14,531 bases of DNA from DATNIC01 sp035604635 (GTDB lineage Bacteria > Vulcanimicrobiota > Vulcanimicrobiia > Vulcanimicrobiales > Vulcanimicrobiaceae). The first letter of the stretch is position 1. The number at the start of each line of letters is the position of its first letter. Of the stretch, positions 12,456-14,531 are shown one piece after another. A program made the translations under genes and the position numbers. Below the pieces are notes generated by a model that was not told the origin of the DNA, made no database searches, and was given only the letters and a program-made list of their open reading frames with translations. The DNA is taken from the NCBI GenBank assembly GCA_035604635.1, contig DATNIC010000115.1:1-14531 (forward strand). The letters run 5' to 3'.

Positions 12456-13832
12456 CTATCCGTCCAGAACGGTGGCCTTCACCGGTTTGGCCGTAACCGA
12501 TCCGTTCGCGCTGGCGCGGTGCTTCACGTCGACATACGAACGGCGCGTCGCGCCCGTGTAGAGCTGCCGAGGACGCGCAATCCGCTGCTCCGGATCCTCG
12601 ATCATCTCTTTCCACTGCGCGAGCCAACCGGGAGTCCGTCCGATGGCGAAGATCGCGGTGAACATCGTCATCGGAATGCCGAGCGCGCGCATGATGACGC
12701 CGGAATAAAAGTCGACGTTCGGATACAGCTTGTGCGAGACGAAATAGTCGTCATTGAGCGCTACCTTTTCGAGCTCGCGCGCGAGGTCGAAAAGCGGATC
12801 GTGCTTGACGTGCAGCTCGCTGAGCACCTCTTCGTAGATCTTGCGCATCACCTTTGCGCGCGGATCGTAGTTCTTATAGACGCGATGCCCGAAGCCGAAA
12901 AGACGGAACGAATCGTTCTTGTCTTTCGCGCGACGGATGATCTCAGGGATGCGCTCCTTCGTCCCGATCTCGAGAAGCATGCGCACTACTGCTTCGTTGG
13001 CACCGCCGTGCAGCGGTCCCCACAGCGAAGCGATCCCGGCGGCGATGCTCGCGAACGGGTTCGCGTGACTCGAGCCGACGCACCGGACCGTCGTGGTCGA
13101 TGCATTTTGCTCGTGATCGGCCTGGACCAAGAACAGGGCGTTCATTGCCTTCGAGAAGATCGGGCTGACCTTGTACTCTTCGGCGGGGACCGCGAACAGC
13201 ATGTGCAGGAAATTCGTCGAGTAGTCGAGTTCGTTTCTCGGATAGATGAACGGCTGACCCAGCGTGTACTTGTGCGCCATCGCGGCGATCGTCGGCATCT
13301 TTGCGATCAAACGATGAATCGAGATCAAGCGCTGGTGCGGATCGAAAATGTCGATGCTGTCCGGATAAAATGCGGAGAGCGCTCCAACGACCCCGAGTAA
13401 GACGGCCATCGGGTGCGCGTCTCGGCGAAAACCGTTATAAAAACTGAGAATCTGCTCGTGCACCATCGTGTGCATCGTGATATCGCGCACGAAATTCTCG
13501 AGCTCACCCTGCGTTGGAAGCTCGCCGAAGAGCAGGAGATACGCGACTTCGAGGAACGTGCTCTTTTCCGCGAGCTCCTCGATGGGATAGCCTCGATAGA
13601 GCAAGATCCCGTTGTCGCCGTCGACATAGCTGATCGCCGACTCGCAGCTCGCGGTACTGCCGAAGCTCGGATCGAACGTCGTGATGTTCGCGGCTCCGAA
13701 GAGCTTCCGGGTGTCGACGACGTCGAACCCCACGGTTGGGTGCAGGAGCGGGAGCTCGGCTACCAGCTTGCCTTCATCGTCAACGAGCTTGTAATTTTTC
13801 TGCCGGCCGTTTGCATTGTTGGTTTCAGACAT
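12456..13832 (-). CDS. gltA: Citrate synthase, type II
   Basis: This enzyme condenses acetyl-CoA with oxaloacetate to citrate, the entry step of the TCA cycle, in the cytoplasm. The 458 residues contain all family landmarks: the beta-rich N-terminal domain (about 15-55) of the hexameric bacterial type, RGYPIEEL (80-87), ADHEQNAST (238-246, His240), GPLHGGANE (272-280, catalytic His275), GFGHRVYK (313-320, His316) and PNVDFYSG (371-378, catalytic Asp374). It is slightly longer than the usual 420-440 because of a C-terminal tail after YVDVKHRA, ending TAKPVKATVLDG. The start is ATG 13830-13832; the only ribosome-site hint is AGG two bases upstream. The N-terminal domain suggests NADH-sensitive allostery as in proteobacterial enzymes, but that is an inference. 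The hypothetical gene follows after 17 nt. Confidence 0.97.
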   Translation of the reverse strand: MSETNNANGRQKNYKLVDDEGKLVAELPLLHPTVGFDVVDTRKLFGAANITTFDPSFGSTASCESAISYVDGDNGILLYRGYPIEELAEKSTFLEVAYLLLFGELPTQGELENFVRDITMHTMVHEQILSFYNGFRRDAHPMAVLLGVVGALSAFYPDSIDIFDPHQRLISIHRLIAKMPTIAAMAHKYTLGQPFIYPRNELDYSTNFLHMLFAVPAEEYKVSPIFSKAMNALFLVQADHEQNASTTTVRCVGSSHANPFASIAAGIASLWGPLHGGANEAVVRMLLEIGTKERIPEIIRRAKDKNDSFRLFGFGHRVYKNYDPRAKVMRKIYEEVLSELHVKHDPLFDLARELEKVALNDDYFVSHKLYPNVDFYSGVIMRALGIPMTMFTAIFAIGRTPGWLAQWKEMIEDPEQRIARPRQLYTGATRRSYVDVKHRASANGSVTAKPVKATVLDG

Positions 13833-13843
13833 GACCTATAGGC

Positions 13844-13873
13844 ATTCTGCACTGGGTGCGGCAAATGCTTCAA
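13844..13873 (-). promoter_or_regulatory. Possible promoter of gltA
   Basis: On the minus strand TTGAAG (13868-13873) is followed after 18 nt by CAGAAT (13844-13849). Each box matches the sigma70 consensus at 4 of 6 positions. Transcription would begin near 13837, giving a leader of only a few bases before the ATG at 13832. A second pairing, TTGCCG and TATAGG, overlaps it. The gap to the upstream acetyltransferase gene is 37 nt, so readthrough from that gene is equally possible. Confidence 0.3.
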
Positions 13874-14451
13874 GGGCGCCCGGCCGGGCGGCGCAGCGCT
13901 CGAGCCCGGCGCTTGACCGTCCATTCACCGCGATGCAGCTGGTGCTCGACGACGTTGACGCGCTTTCCGCGGACGATCGCGCCGCCTGTAATCGTTCGCG
14001 TCTCGCGAAAACCGGTTTTCGCCAGCACGGCCCGGGACGGGACGTTTTCGGGGAGGCAGCACGCCTGAATCTCGGTGAGGTCAGTCTGTGTAAAGACTTC
14101 CTCGACTAGCGCACGGACCGCCTCGGTTGCGAGGCCCTGACCGCGGGCCTCGGCGATCAAGCTGTACCCGATCTCTCCCAAGAGCGGCGTCCGATCGTTG
14201 ATGCGCAGCGAGACCCAGCCGATGCTGCCCTCAAAGGTGTCGGCGCGCAAGAGCCACTCGAACCGCCCCCTAGCCCCGCGGACCAGACGCTTGGGTCGCA
14301 GGCGGATCTGACGCTCGAGCTCTTCCAACGCCAAGCGCGGAATGTCCTGAAAGTCACGCAGGTGCGGCCGCTGCAAGAGCCGCCACATGTCGCGCGCCTT
14401 TTCCGGCCCGACCGGCTCCATCGTCAAGTTCGCCGTCCGCATCATCCTCAT
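13870..14451 (-). CDS. GNAT-family N-acetyltransferase, RimJ/RimL-like
   Basis: A 193-residue acetyltransferase using acetyl-CoA. The fold order is visible: an N-terminal strand (ANLTMEPVGPEKARDMWRLL), the central GSIGWVSLRIN, GEIGYSLIAEARGQGLATEAVRALVEEVF with the acetyl-CoA pyrophosphate loop RGQGLA, and the C-terminal ENVPSRAVLAKTGFRE, characteristic of the RimJ/RimL branch that acetylates protein N-termini or small amines. The substrate cannot be predicted. Three closely spaced ATG codons (14451, 14445, 14442) could start it; the first is used, since AAGAGA lies just upstream. The basic C-terminal tail (KRRARALRRPAGRP) is unusual and overlaps the proposed gltA promoter. The remaining 80 nt to the right window edge hold nothing I can support. 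Confidence 0.88.
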   Translation of the reverse strand: MRMMRTANLTMEPVGPEKARDMWRLLQRPHLRDFQDIPRLALEELERQIRLRPKRLVRGARGRFEWLLRADTFEGSIGWVSLRINDRTPLLGEIGYSLIAEARGQGLATEAVRALVEEVFTQTDLTEIQACCLPENVPSRAVLAKTGFRETRTITGGAIVRGKRVNVVEHQLHRGEWTVKRRARALRRPAGRP

Positions 14452-14531
14452 CGCGTCTCTTGTCGTTTTTCCGCCCCGCGTGATCCTCCATTCGACATGA
14501 CCCTCGCGCAGGCGGTTTCGAGCGGACGGAA

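Noticed and set aside
12439..12627. Longer start for the 157-residue hypothetical protein inside gltA
   Set aside because: The upstream part overlaps gltA out of frame and looks like a shadow (Arg-, Ala- and Gly-rich, with no beta pattern).
12420..13400. A long plus-strand open frame opposite gltA
   Set aside because: It is an antisense shadow of citrate synthase, whose catalytic motifs are all intact on the minus strand.
14497..14531. Possible start of a plus-strand gene at the right edge (ATG at 14497)
   Set aside because: Only 11 codons are visible, and there is no ribosome-binding site or recognisable sequence.

Overview
The window is a GC-rich bacterial stretch (GC-rich by eye, not computed) packed with short-spaced genes. 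Most code for enzymes of small-molecule, probably aromatic or xenobiotic, catabolism. At the right end sit a type II citrate synthase and a GNAT acetyltransferase. No rRNA, tRNA, CRISPR array, transposase or integrase was seen. The periplasmic binding proteins with export signals and the proteobacterial-type citrate synthase suggest a diderm bacterium. The phylum cannot be fixed from this sequence. The gene content would suit a soil lineage such as Eremiobacterota, but that is only an impression.

Layout. (1) 2-256, + strand: the 3' end of an NMT1/SsuA-like ABC substrate-binding protein (SBP). (2) 298-3312, + strand: a tight operon of an NahE-like hydratase-aldolase, a 3-hydroxyisobutyrate-dehydrogenase-type oxidoreductase and an Old Yellow Enzyme-type flavin oxidoreductase. 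It is preceded by a good sigma70-type promoter with a perfect palindrome in its spacer. (3) 3309-3408, - strand: a short decayed remnant of a second NMT1-type SBP. It is followed by an extended SDR epimerase (3408-4328, - strand). (4) 4380-6502, + strand: a LivK-type SBP translationally coupled to a ROK-family sugar kinase-like protein. (5) 6474-9575, - strand: an operon of amidohydrolase, NMT1/SsuA SBP and a second amidohydrolase of the gamma-resorcylate / dihydroxybenzoate decarboxylase type. (6) 9667-11968, + strand: a nitrilase-superfamily hydrolase, a SAM methyltransferase and a two-domain VOC (glyoxalase/extradiol dioxygenase fold) protein. (7) 11965-14451, - strand: an unrecognised 157-residue protein, gltA and a RimJ/RimL-like acetyltransferase.

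How the parts may work together. Binding proteins would capture small carboxylates or amides in the periplasm, and hydrolases, decarboxylases, an aldolase, a dehydrogenase, an ene-reductase and a VOC protein would process them inside the cell. No ABC permease or ATPase lies in the window, so the binding proteins must use partners elsewhere. The substrate is unknown.

The most notable observations are these. A 30-bp direct repeat (28/30 identical) brackets the second amidohydrolase gene and gives two unrelated proteins the same C-terminal octapeptide, SPVVRRPA. An SBP pseudogene remnant hides in a convergent gap. Two enzymes, the NahE-like aldolase and the nitrilase, carry arginine where the family has its catalytic lysine, and several neighbours also lack textbook active-site residues.
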